A DNA stretch of 64,000 nt. Source: Chitinophaga rupis (GTDB lineage Bacteria; Bacteroidota; Bacteroidia; Chitinophagales; Chitinophagaceae). The position numbers and the translations under genes were made by a program. Positions 53,561 to 62,216 of this stretch are shown here, in pieces. The notes beneath the pieces are model-generated. The model was not told the DNA's origin, did not search any database, and was given only the letters and a program-made list of their open reading frames with translations. Within the stretch, counting starts at the first letter, position 1, and each line of letters starts with the position of its first letter. Location: the NCBI RefSeq assembly GCF_900109685.1, contig NZ_FOBB01000004.1, forward strand, positions 530,117 to 594,116, read 5' to 3'.

Positions 53561-54901
53561 CTACACCGTTTTACCCTCCTTCCCAAACTCCTTACGAATA
53601 CCATTCACTACATCCTTATGCAGTATGGTAGTGCTGTTGCGCTTCAACGCCATCAGGCAGCTGTAACGGCTTACGTTAATGATAGCGCCACCGGCCAGCT
53701 CGTGCTTTCTGGCAATTTCTTCCAGGTTGAGCTTTTCTTCCAGCTGCACGTTGGATGGGAATGCCTGCTGCCATAAACGGAAACGCTGTTCAGGACCGGG
53801 CATAGAGAAGTAGATCATGGATTGAAAACGGCGGCCAAAAGCGTCGTCAATATTGGCTTTGAGGTTGGTGGCCAGCACAATCATGCCGGGAAAATCTTCT
53901 ATGCGCTGTAACAGGTAAGCTACTTCCTGGTTGGCATAACGGTCGTTGGAAGAGGATGTTTGCGTACGCTTGCCGAACAATGCATCTGCTTCATCAAAGA
54001 ACAGGATCCAGTTCTGGTTGGCGGCACGGTCAAATACCTGGGCCAGGTTCTTTTCGGTTTCGCCAATGAACTTGGATACGATCATGGACAGGTCTATGCG
54101 GTACACATCCATGCTAAAGGTTTTACCCAGCAGGCAGGCGGTCATGGATTTACCGGTGCCCGGCGGGCCGTAGAACAGGCTGCGGTAGCCGGGCTTTATT
54201 TTACGGCTCATGCCCCAGTCGTTCATGAGGGTATTGCCGTGCTCTATCCAGGCGCGGATCTCCTCTACTTCTTCCATAGTATGATCTTCCAGCACCAGAT
54301 CGCTCCATTCAAGGCTGGTCTCAATTCGTTTAGCCGGGAAGTTTATACTGTAATCCGGTTTATGGGCGGTGCCTAATGTAAAGTAGCTGAGGTATTCCGG
54401 GTACAGGCTAAGGGTGCCGCTGAGCAAAGGTTCTTCTGCATTGGAGGGCACCAGCTTTAAGATGGAATGTTTGGCAAAAAAATGGTCGGGGCCAAACAGC
54501 TCTATCAGGCGGAAGCGTTGTTCCAGGCTGCTGGCGGCGGCAAGAAAAGCGGCTGTTTCGCCGGTGGGTAAAAAACCACCGTGGTGCTGTCCTTTAATGC
54601 CGCCAAACTCTGTAAAGCCACGGTCGTAGGTAGCATTTTTGGTAAAGAACACATCCAGCAGCTGCGGGCATATATGCGGTATAAGCGCCAGCAGCAGTAC
54701 CAGGCGTTCTGTTGCATTCATATTGTAATGCTGCACAATCTGCGCATATACGGCGCCGTTACCTTTTAGCTGCGGTGGCGGCAGCTGGTCAGGCAAAGTG
54801 GTGCTGCCATCTTCTGCAAAATATTTCTTCATGCGCAGGTCCACCACCTGCTGAAACCAGGCCATTTCCTGGTGCAGGACCGCTGCATTCTCATGGATCA
54901 T
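53561..54901 (-). CDS. AAA+ ATPase of contractile injection system (Afp15-like)
   Basis: About 446 aa. The ATG at 54901 overlaps the tape-measure stop as ATGA and is preferred over the in-frame ATG at 54913. Walker A GPPGTGKS at about 245-252. Walker B ILFFDEADALFG at about 300-311. Arginine-finger region DAFGRRFQSMIYF near 360-370. The N-terminal about 200 residues have no known domain. AAA+ ATPases of this type are encoded with extracellular contractile injection systems (Afp15 of antifeeding prophage) and are thought to help assembly. It is the last gene of the operon in this window. Confidence 0.9.
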   Translation of the reverse strand: MIHENAAVLHQEMAWFQQVVDLRMKKYFAEDGSTTLPDQLPPPQLKGNGAVYAQIVQHYNMNATERLVLLLALIPHICPQLLDVFFTKNATYDRGFTEFGGIKGQHHGGFLPTGETAAFLAAASSLEQRFRLIELFGPDHFFAKHSILKLVPSNAEEPLLSGTLSLYPEYLSYFTLGTAHKPDYSINFPAKRIETSLEWSDLVLEDHTMEEVEEIRAWIEHGNTLMNDWGMSRKIKPGYRSLFYGPPGTGKSMTACLLGKTFSMDVYRIDLSMIVSKFIGETEKNLAQVFDRAANQNWILFFDEADALFGKRTQTSSSNDRYANQEVAYLLQRIEDFPGMIVLATNLKANIDDAFGRRFQSMIYFSMPGPEQRFRLWQQAFPSNVQLEEKLNLEEIARKHELAGGAIINVSRYSCLMALKRNSTTILHKDVVNGIRKEFGKEGKTV

Positions 54902-57900
54902 GTGTACACCCATTCTGTATATAATACTTTTTCCATCCAGGGGGTTTTGATGGTTCCAATACCCCAGGGAAGCGTTTGCATAATTACGTCGTATCCACGT
55001 TGCTCTACCCGCAGGAACCAGGCTTCTTCTGTTTCCCGGAGCGCACCTTCACGCTGCAGGAAAGATCCCTGGAAACCTTCCACGGAAGAATTTTTCATTT
55101 TCTCCCATTGCTGGATCACCGCCTTCAGCATCTGTACCGACAGCTCTTTTTCTTCTACGGTGAGCGTGATCTCCAAGGGTACCGGCGCTGCCAGCGGAAA
55201 GTTACACAATACCTTGTTTAACGCCAATGCATGTTCCGGGTGCTCCTCCAACCCATCTACCGTGAATTGCAAAAAGTGAATGGCGCGGTGTTGCATTTCC
55301 TCACTGATAAACTGTCCTTTTTCCAGCCAGCCTAAACGCTGAAAAGCAAATGATAAAAAGGGATGCAGCAATACCAGGCCGGCATTGCCAACATAAATAG
55401 TTTCCATTTCCGGTGGTTTAACCTGTTCCAATTCACGTTTATTAAATGGCTGTTCCGGTGGTTGTTTGCTGATGGCAGCCGGCTTTTGCGTGGTTTGCAG
55501 CAACTGCCGGTCTTTTTCGTATAGCTGCTGCCGTACCTGCTCCATATGCGCATGAGTGTGCACATACTGTGCGGCCTGCTGCTGCAGGGCGGGCAATATG
55601 TTACGCAGGTGCACATATGCGGTGATATTGATGGCGCCTTTACTTACGGCTAGTCTTCCGATAAAGCTTTCCGCTGCAGATATACCGGAGCCGGTAATAA
55701 AGTGCAGGAAACGCTGCGCATAATCCGCGGCATGGTGCACCGTAAAATGGCCGGCCAGCAGCTGCATATGGAACTGGCGGAACAGCAGGCGGATCTTTTC
55801 CCGCTCCTGGCTATCGGTGATAATAATATCAAACAGCTGCTGCAGCTCCTTTAAAGCAGCATGGGGCGGATGCCCCCAGCCAATATGAATGTCCTGCATC
55901 ATTTCCAGGAAAGTGTCATCGTCCAGCTGTTGGGCGGCCTGCTCTATTAATACAGGATGCTGAAATATTTTCCGGTAAAAGGATAAACGCTCCTGCCGGA
56001 GCTGGTTCCTGTAAAATTGTACAGCCTCACGGAAACCGCCGATGGGTTTATGGATGGTTTGCTTTAACAGCAACAGGCTATCCTGCACGGCATAAATTTC
56101 CAGGTTTTCGCGTACCTGGGATTCGTATATGCCTGCGGGTGGGGTGAACAGGTGGTAAATGGTTACGCGGGCAGCCGGCTGTACGCCTGCTGCATTTAAA
56201 AGCTGTGTGAGTAATGCAGGCTTTTCACGGTATAATAAAATGACGGCCTGTTTCAGCAGCTCATTGCTAATGGCATTGCTGATAGTTCCTAAATAACCGG
56301 GTAACTTTTGATGCTCCAAAAAATGGCTTAACAGCTCAATGGCCTGCTGCAGCCAGTGCTGCTGTTCTGTGGCGCTGCTAATAGTATCGTACTGCCGGAA
56401 ACGGTGCAACAGGCGGGATACGGCGGCCGGCATGCTAACACGTGGTAAAGCCTCTGTAGTGGCAATACGCGGCTCCGGCAGCTCCTGCCACAATCCATCC
56501 TGTATAACCATGGTGCCGGCGGCAGGCGGCGTAATAGCCTGCTGTAACCAGCCGGCTAACAGCTCACGTACAGGCGTAGGCGTGGCGCCCATTGCCTGCC
56601 ATAGCAGGAACAGCTGGTTGAGTGTTACGGGCGATGGCGTAATAACATTTGCTGCTGCGGAGAGCCGTTCCCGGTAGTTGGCGTATAACCACTCCAGCAT
56701 TTTACTTACCAGCTCCAGTGTTAGCTGCTGGTTAAATGTGCCTGCCGTAAGGGGCAGCTGGCCGCTGGCCAGGAAATGCTGCCACCATTCCAGCACCAGC
56801 CGGGCAGTTTGCTCCTTTGCAGCCGTGGTAGCGGGTACAATGCCCTTGCGGATATTATCCAGTAAAAGATGATGAACCGGCGTGTTGCCGGCAGGATGGT
56901 AAACCGCTGCCCAGGCGGTTTGCTGATCATTTATTAATTGCTGTAAATGACCGGCCAGCACAGCGTTCGCAGGCGCTGCATTTTTCATTAACAGCAGCAA
57001 GCTGCCGGGTAACAGGCCGGTAGCCGCAGCCCATGACTGTATAGCGGCTGTTATGAATGCGGATAATTCCAATTGCGTGTAAGCAGTAACGGCCCATGTT
57101 TGCCAGATGCTTTTCAAGAGCTGCAGCCGCAGGGATGGCAGGCCGGCAATGGCAGGTTGTATTTGCGCACTGATGGTTTGCAGCAAGGCGTATAAACTTT
57201 CATAGGCATCCAATACCGTGGCAGATAACTTTGCTGCCTGCATTAAGCGGAGTAATACTTCGGGTGTTGTTTCCTGTAAGCTGCGCTCAATTGCATAAGG
57301 GATGGTGCCTGCATATTTAAATACGGCAATGGCCTGCGGCATGGATTGCTCCATGAGCTGCTGCCAAAGGCTGTTAATGGAAAAATGCGCGTAAGTGCTG
57401 CCCCACCAGGGAATGCTGCCGTAAAGCAGGCGGTATAACAATACATCGCGGAGCTGCTGTTGTTCCGGTGGTATGGCATCAGGGGTATTGAACGGTGGCA
57501 AGCCATTGCTGCCATTAGCTGCTACCCGGATATGTGCTGCGAGCTGCTGCAGCATGGTTTGCTGTGCAGCGGCAGGTTGCTGCTGTGCGGTTGTTTGCAC
57601 CAGCGCATCCCATCTTTTAAAGGCAGCTTCGCCTGATACTGTATTTAACATTTGCTGCAAAGACACACGGGCGTTTTTGGCTAAGGTTATCATTTGCTGC
57701 TGCAATATTTGCAGGGAAATGGCCGGCGCCCACCAAGGGAAAGATCCATAGAGTAAATAGTAGCGGAGCACCGCTACCTGCTCATCCGGTGTGGTGTTCT
57801 TGTTATCCGTGGCATTGGGGGGATAGCGCCCTGCTTTCAATTGCTCACCGGCATATTCCTGGTAAAGCGTTCTTATAAAACCGCCTACGCTGGCTTCTGC

Positions 57901-58743
57901 CATGTCCTGCTTATAAAGTAACAGGGCGTTATAGAACAGCTGTAACAAATGCTCATACGCTACATTAAAGTGCTGCGCCATTTGCCCCAGGTGGCTGCGT
58001 ACAAACTGTTTGCGGTTAAAATAAGCGCTGGTTTCCGTGAACAGGTAATTCAGCACAAACCACCATACGGCCCTTTCCAGTGTTTTACTTTCTGTTTGCA
58101 GGATGGTTTGGCGTTGCTGCAGCTGCACAATTTCCCGGCTGTAGGAGAAGATAAAAACGGCTTCTGCCGGTTCCAGTACTGTAACTACCTGCTGAATGGC
58201 TGTTATGGGAAACTGGTAAGCAATACGCTGACGCACATACGCTGCCCTGGCAATATCGCGCAGCAAAGCTGCCAGGCGGTTAGGCTCCGTGCCTGCCAGG
58301 TGCATGATGGCCAGCTCCGGTTGTTTACGTTCTGCTGCAGTAGCCCACCAGGGCATGGCGCCGCTGAGCAGGTAATAACGCGCCAGCTCAAACAAACGGT
58401 CCGCGCCGGTTTTAAGCTGCACCTTGCCGGTAAGCGTGTACTGCTCACCGGAAATACCGTAACGCAGAATATCTGCCAGCGCCTTTTCCAGGGCCGACAT
58501 TATTTTAGCGGGCAGCTCTGTTTCTACATCTTTGTATAAAATAAAGCCCAGATCTAATTCAAGGGTATCCAGCACGGCTACCATTTGTTCCGGTACGATC
58601 CTTTGCAGCAGCATATCCATATCGCCGCTGATCCGCTGCCGGAACAGGTGGCTGATACGCTCCTGCAGCGCCAGGGATTGCGCCCTGTTGCTGCTTTGCA
58701 CATCAAAGGTGTACTGTCGGATAATATGGTGCGCCTCACTCAT
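54898..58743 (-). CDS. contractile injection system tape-measure protein (CIS_TMP, Afp14-like)
   Basis: A 1281-aa protein. The N-terminus (SEAHHIIRQYTFDVQSSNRA, LDTLELDLGFI at about 60-70) matches the CIS_TMP family start. The rest is alpha-helical with glutamine and alanine-rich stretches. A YLLxGxxPWW motif recurs: about 128 (YYLLSGAMPWW), 333 (YYLLYGSFPWW) and 441 (YRLLYGSIPWW), with weaker relatives at about 660 and 810. The C-terminus (FLSFAFQRLGWLEKGQFISE, QHRAIHFLQFTVDG) is conserved. The tape measure sets tube and sheath length and packs inside the tube. Start and stop overlap the neighbours as ATGA on both sides. Confidence 0.9.
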   Translation of the reverse strand: MSEAHHIIRQYTFDVQSSNRAQSLALQERISHLFRQRISGDMDMLLQRIVPEQMVAVLDTLELDLGFILYKDVETELPAKIMSALEKALADILRYGISGEQYTLTGKVQLKTGADRLFELARYYLLSGAMPWWATAAERKQPELAIMHLAGTEPNRLAALLRDIARAAYVRQRIAYQFPITAIQQVVTVLEPAEAVFIFSYSREIVQLQQRQTILQTESKTLERAVWWFVLNYLFTETSAYFNRKQFVRSHLGQMAQHFNVAYEHLLQLFYNALLLYKQDMAEASVGGFIRTLYQEYAGEQLKAGRYPPNATDNKNTTPDEQVAVLRYYLLYGSFPWWAPAISLQILQQQMITLAKNARVSLQQMLNTVSGEAAFKRWDALVQTTAQQQPAAAQQTMLQQLAAHIRVAANGSNGLPPFNTPDAIPPEQQQLRDVLLYRLLYGSIPWWGSTYAHFSINSLWQQLMEQSMPQAIAVFKYAGTIPYAIERSLQETTPEVLLRLMQAAKLSATVLDAYESLYALLQTISAQIQPAIAGLPSLRLQLLKSIWQTWAVTAYTQLELSAFITAAIQSWAAATGLLPGSLLLLMKNAAPANAVLAGHLQQLINDQQTAWAAVYHPAGNTPVHHLLLDNIRKGIVPATTAAKEQTARLVLEWWQHFLASGQLPLTAGTFNQQLTLELVSKMLEWLYANYRERLSAAANVITPSPVTLNQLFLLWQAMGATPTPVRELLAGWLQQAITPPAAGTMVIQDGLWQELPEPRIATTEALPRVSMPAAVSRLLHRFRQYDTISSATEQQHWLQQAIELLSHFLEHQKLPGYLGTISNAISNELLKQAVILLYREKPALLTQLLNAAGVQPAARVTIYHLFTPPAGIYESQVRENLEIYAVQDSLLLLKQTIHKPIGGFREAVQFYRNQLRQERLSFYRKIFQHPVLIEQAAQQLDDDTFLEMMQDIHIGWGHPPHAALKELQQLFDIIITDSQEREKIRLLFRQFHMQLLAGHFTVHHAADYAQRFLHFITGSGISAAESFIGRLAVSKGAINITAYVHLRNILPALQQQAAQYVHTHAHMEQVRQQLYEKDRQLLQTTQKPAAISKQPPEQPFNKRELEQVKPPEMETIYVGNAGLVLLHPFLSFAFQRLGWLEKGQFISEEMQHRAIHFLQFTVDGLEEHPEHALALNKVLCNFPLAAPVPLEITLTVEEKELSVQMLKAVIQQWEKMKNSSVEGFQGSFLQREGALRETEEAWFLRVEQRGYDVIMQTLPWGIGTIKTPWMEKVLYTEWVYT

Positions 58744-61385
58744 AGATCAAAATAATGTTCTGCTGCCAGGATCTTAATCAATTCACTGGTATCCTGCTGC
58801 AAGTCTTTTTTCTGGCGCAGAAGATCCAGCCAGTTGAAGTACTCCTTTTCAAAGCTGCGCATAGCGCCAATGCCTAACCACTTAAACTGGATCACAAACT
58901 GCACGGGGGTATGTTCCCGGAACAGCTCTTCTGCAAAAGCCCTGAACTCCGGCAGCTGGAAGCGGGCAGGCCAGGCGGGAAATACCACGGTAAGGCCAAA
59001 ACGATAAAAATCTTCCCGCAACATCCGGCCGTTACCCTGCTTTACGTAAAACTCAAAATAGGCATGCTGCGCTGCAGCTTCTTCCTGCAGCGCAGCTACA
59101 GCTTCCTCCCTTTCGTCAAAGGTGTACCAGTAAGGATGCTCTTTCAGTATATTTCCGTCACGGTCGTACATGCGGTAACCAAAATTGCGTTCATAGTTCC
59201 AGGGTTTCATCAGCAGGTGCTCTACCAGGTAAAACCCTTCGGATTGCTCGCTGATGCTGCGCAGGTGTTTGATCATATCCTGCAGGGCATGCGTGGCATG
59301 CGCGCGGGTGCCGGCCCTTATTACCACCCGCCATACTTCATGCCGGCGGTGGCGGTATACTACCAGGTATTCCCGGCGCTCTTCATCATATACAATGCGG
59401 TAGTTCTCTGTGCTTAAGCCATGCTTCAGGAAAGAAACGGGCTGGTTGCCGTAATCATACCTGTTTTCCGGCGGCGTGTCCGGCAGGTCCTGCAACGTTA
59501 CCTTAATCACCTCATCGCGCACTGTGTATTCTTTGGTGAGCCACAGATGCATGTGATCCGGCCGTGTATGCACCTCTACTTTTAAATGTTCTGCATCAAA
59601 TACTTCACTGAGGCGTTTACGTTTACCGCCGGGTATATATAATAAGTGACGCAGCCAGTTCTCATAGCCCGACCATTCGCCGGGTGTAAAAAGATCTGTG
59701 GTATAATCGAATGAATGCAGGCGGTTGGCGGTTAGCTTTACTACATTACGGAGGATGTCTGCTTTCCATTCCAGCTCCCGGCTTATGCGGGGCTCATTGG
59801 CTGCATCCCCGTATACATGTTCATACACCGTTACGGGGTATTTCATGAGCGACAGGTTAAAGCGGGCCAGCAAATGATCCAGCACCCGGGTCTTGCGTTC
59901 CTGGTAAGTTTTGCTGGTTTCCTGCTCCTGCTGCAATGCTTTCATATATCCGTTGCCGATATCTTCCTTAAACTCATCCCATTCCTGCGCCGGCTGTTTT
60001 CCTGTAAAGGCAGACAGCAGCTGGCGCACATGTGGCACGTTATATAAAGGCTGTGCTGCGTAAGTGTAGGGTGTAGCATGGTCTGTTAACGGTGAAAAGA
60101 AATTACCCATGCTGCCCAGCTGGGCCAGGTAATTGGCCAGCAGCTGCTCAAAGAATAACAGGTATGCTTTCAGCTGTTTGGCCTGCGCCTTACGCCGTTC
60201 TGTGGCCTGCTTATCCAGCCCCTCCTCCCCAATGCCGTAAATGTAGGGGAAATGATGCTGCAGGGAATAATACCAGCTGAGGTCGCGGTAAGCCGCTTTT
60301 AAGGGTGTATGTACATCTCCTGTTTTCTGGCCCACGAACTTACGGCGGGCAATGATCTTCATTTTCTGGTAGGTATTCCAGAAAGCCACTTCTTTTAAAC
60401 GGTATTCATATTTATCGCTGAATATTTTAATGTCGTTCTTATCACCGGCTATCTGTAACATCGGGTAGCTGCCGGGTTTCAGGGTTAAGGGGCGGGCGGA
60501 GTAATTACCATCGTCGCCGGCAATGGAGAGGGTTTTTACCTTAATAACTCCGGCTACCTCTGATACCGCCTTTACTAACACTGCCGGATCTACGATGCTG
60601 GAACGGGGCCGCAGATCGCTTTCTACAATGAAGCCTTTTTTCAACAGCGGACCGCAGTAAATTTCCTCTATGCTATAGCCTTTATCCAGCAGCTCTGCTT
60701 CTGTAAAAAAGCGGATGGGCGGATGCAGCGCAAATTCAAATGCATTACACATATGGGCCATCAGCTCCTGGGGATCATAACGGCTATCGACCATGATCTC
60801 GGCCTTCAATGATATTTCCTGCGGCTGCAGTACTACGAATGCTTCCACATCTTCCCCAATGTTCCGGTAGGCCATCATACAGCGCTCTACTGCTACTACC
60901 ACTGGTTTCAGCATATCCGGGTCACCGGCTGCAGCTGTTACCAGCTCATCCTGGATCTGCAAATACAGGCGGTAGGTGCCTTTGGTAGTGCCACAGGGCT
61001 GCAGGGAGGGTATGGGCTCAATCCAAACGTTCTCTATTTCATCTACTTCATCCAGGATCAGCTTACGGTAATCATTGACCGTTACCGGCGCTGAGCTGAG
61101 GATAGCGGCTTTTGCAAAAAAGGTATGCAGCAGCGGATCAATGTTACCGTTCTTATCGGCCAGTATTTCATCAATAGGAAAATCCGTGCGGTAGGCCAGG
61201 TCGGTAATGGCATAACAGAGCTGTTCCAGGATGGTAACGCCGGGATCGTGCAGATTGTAATCTGTCCAGGTATTACCGGACAAAGCCTGCACATGTGCAA
61301 TGGCTTCGCGGCGCAGCTGCTCATAGTCAAATGCGGCGTCACGGGCCTTATCGCGGTTTATTACTACAGAAGGTGTATCTGCCAT
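58740..61385 (-). CDS. contractile injection system baseplate protein (Afp12-like)
   Basis: An 881-aa protein. Residues 43-70 (DYNLHDPGVTILEQLCYAIT, then DLAYRTDFP) carry the DPGVTxLE...AYR pattern typical of baseplate-wedge-type proteins. The remainder is mixed alpha/beta with no signal peptide. By order it corresponds to Afp12. Role: baseplate wedge or connecting protein. It overlaps the tape measure start by 4 nt (ATGA at 58743-58740) and begins 33 nt after the 261-aa gene. Single-gene identity against Afp12 is inferred from order and this motif. Confidence 0.82.
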   Translation of the reverse strand: MADTPSVVINRDKARDAAFDYEQLRREAIAHVQALSGNTWTDYNLHDPGVTILEQLCYAITDLAYRTDFPIDEILADKNGNIDPLLHTFFAKAAILSSAPVTVNDYRKLILDEVDEIENVWIEPIPSLQPCGTTKGTYRLYLQIQDELVTAAAGDPDMLKPVVVAVERCMMAYRNIGEDVEAFVVLQPQEISLKAEIMVDSRYDPQELMAHMCNAFEFALHPPIRFFTEAELLDKGYSIEEIYCGPLLKKGFIVESDLRPRSSIVDPAVLVKAVSEVAGVIKVKTLSIAGDDGNYSARPLTLKPGSYPMLQIAGDKNDIKIFSDKYEYRLKEVAFWNTYQKMKIIARRKFVGQKTGDVHTPLKAAYRDLSWYYSLQHHFPYIYGIGEEGLDKQATERRKAQAKQLKAYLLFFEQLLANYLAQLGSMGNFFSPLTDHATPYTYAAQPLYNVPHVRQLLSAFTGKQPAQEWDEFKEDIGNGYMKALQQEQETSKTYQERKTRVLDHLLARFNLSLMKYPVTVYEHVYGDAANEPRISRELEWKADILRNVVKLTANRLHSFDYTTDLFTPGEWSGYENWLRHLLYIPGGKRKRLSEVFDAEHLKVEVHTRPDHMHLWLTKEYTVRDEVIKVTLQDLPDTPPENRYDYGNQPVSFLKHGLSTENYRIVYDEERREYLVVYRHRRHEVWRVVIRAGTRAHATHALQDMIKHLRSISEQSEGFYLVEHLLMKPWNYERNFGYRMYDRDGNILKEHPYWYTFDEREEAVAALQEEAAAQHAYFEFYVKQGNGRMLREDFYRFGLTVVFPAWPARFQLPEFRAFAEELFREHTPVQFVIQFKWLGIGAMRSFEKEYFNWLDLLRQKKDLQQDTSELIKILAAEHYFDL

Positions 61386-61418
61386 GGAACGATGATTTGA
61401 AGGATGGTTTGCTGCCTG

Positions 61419-62204
61419 TTAGTAATAGTATTCGTTTGGCATAAAAACATCATCTGCCCAAAGGCGGGTAATGCGGTAATAAATTTCTACTCCCGGGCCG
61501 TAATTGCTGTTGGTACGCAGCTGCAGGGCATAGTTATGCGTACGGCCTTTCCAGCGCAGCTTGATCTTATTCCAGCAAAAGCCGTAATAGGCGCATTCCT
61601 GGCGGATCTTATTGCGGTTCCCGCCAAAGGTGCTGAGCGCATAGGCATGCATCATTGCATGGCGGCCTGCATGTTTTAAACCGGTGCGCGCTACTATTTC
61701 AAAGGCCTGGCAGTTATCCAGCTCCTGTAAAATGGGGTACCATTTCCCATCTGCCGGGATCTTGCCTACCTTGTAAGTGCCTACCCGGCCTTCCATGCCG
61801 GCAAAACCGTTGATATCTACTTTAAAGTTAGGATCACATTTTTTGCCCAGGCCCAGCTTTCCATCCATATGAAAGAAAAAGGCTTTTTCATCCTGCTCCT
61901 TTTGTCCGCTTTCTCCAGGATTTGGCTGCAGGCGCAGGCTGGGATATTCCTGCTCATCTTTTTCCATCATGAAAAAAGGTTCCAGGTCGTCTGTGGCGCG
62001 GTAAAAAGAGACCAGCCTTTTAGAGCCACCCAGGGTGGATATGAGCAATCCATTTTCTTCATCCTTGGAAAAGCCATCTTCCTGTTTATTGATCGTGGAA
62101 TCGATCAAATAGCCGAAGTGATTTTCTGTAGGCATTCTCCCGTTCCTGAAATATTGTTTGAGCTCTTCGCGCCCATACATTTTTTTATTTTGTTTAGTGT
62201 CCAT
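61419..62204 (-). CDS. putative fibre or baseplate-associated protein of the injection system
   Basis: 261 aa. Residues 18-36 (YFRNGRMPTENHFGYLIDS) have the F-x-x-G-x-x-P-T-x-x-x-F-x-x-L-I-D-S pattern seen at the start of Bacteroidota tail-fibre/adhesin proteins that attach to a phage-like baseplate. The C-terminal about 150 residues are beta-rich (FKVDINGFAGMEGRVGTYKV, KIRQECAYYGFCWNKIKLRW, YALQLRTNSNYGPGVEIYYR) and could form a receptor-binding or capping domain. No signal peptide. It sits between two baseplate genes (12 nt after the Afp11-like stop, 33 nt before the Afp12-like gene), not the usual place for the Afp13 fibre. Function inferred. Confidence 0.7.
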   Translation of the reverse strand: MDTKQNKKMYGREELKQYFRNGRMPTENHFGYLIDSTINKQEDGFSKDEENGLLISTLGGSKRLVSFYRATDDLEPFFMMEKDEQEYPSLRLQPNPGESGQKEQDEKAFFFHMDGKLGLGKKCDPNFKVDINGFAGMEGRVGTYKVGKIPADGKWYPILQELDNCQAFEIVARTGLKHAGRHAMMHAYALSTFGGNRNKIRQECAYYGFCWNKIKLRWKGRTHNYALQLRTNSNYGPGVEIYYRITRLWADDVFMPNEYYY

Positions 62205-62216
62205 AATGAACCGGAT

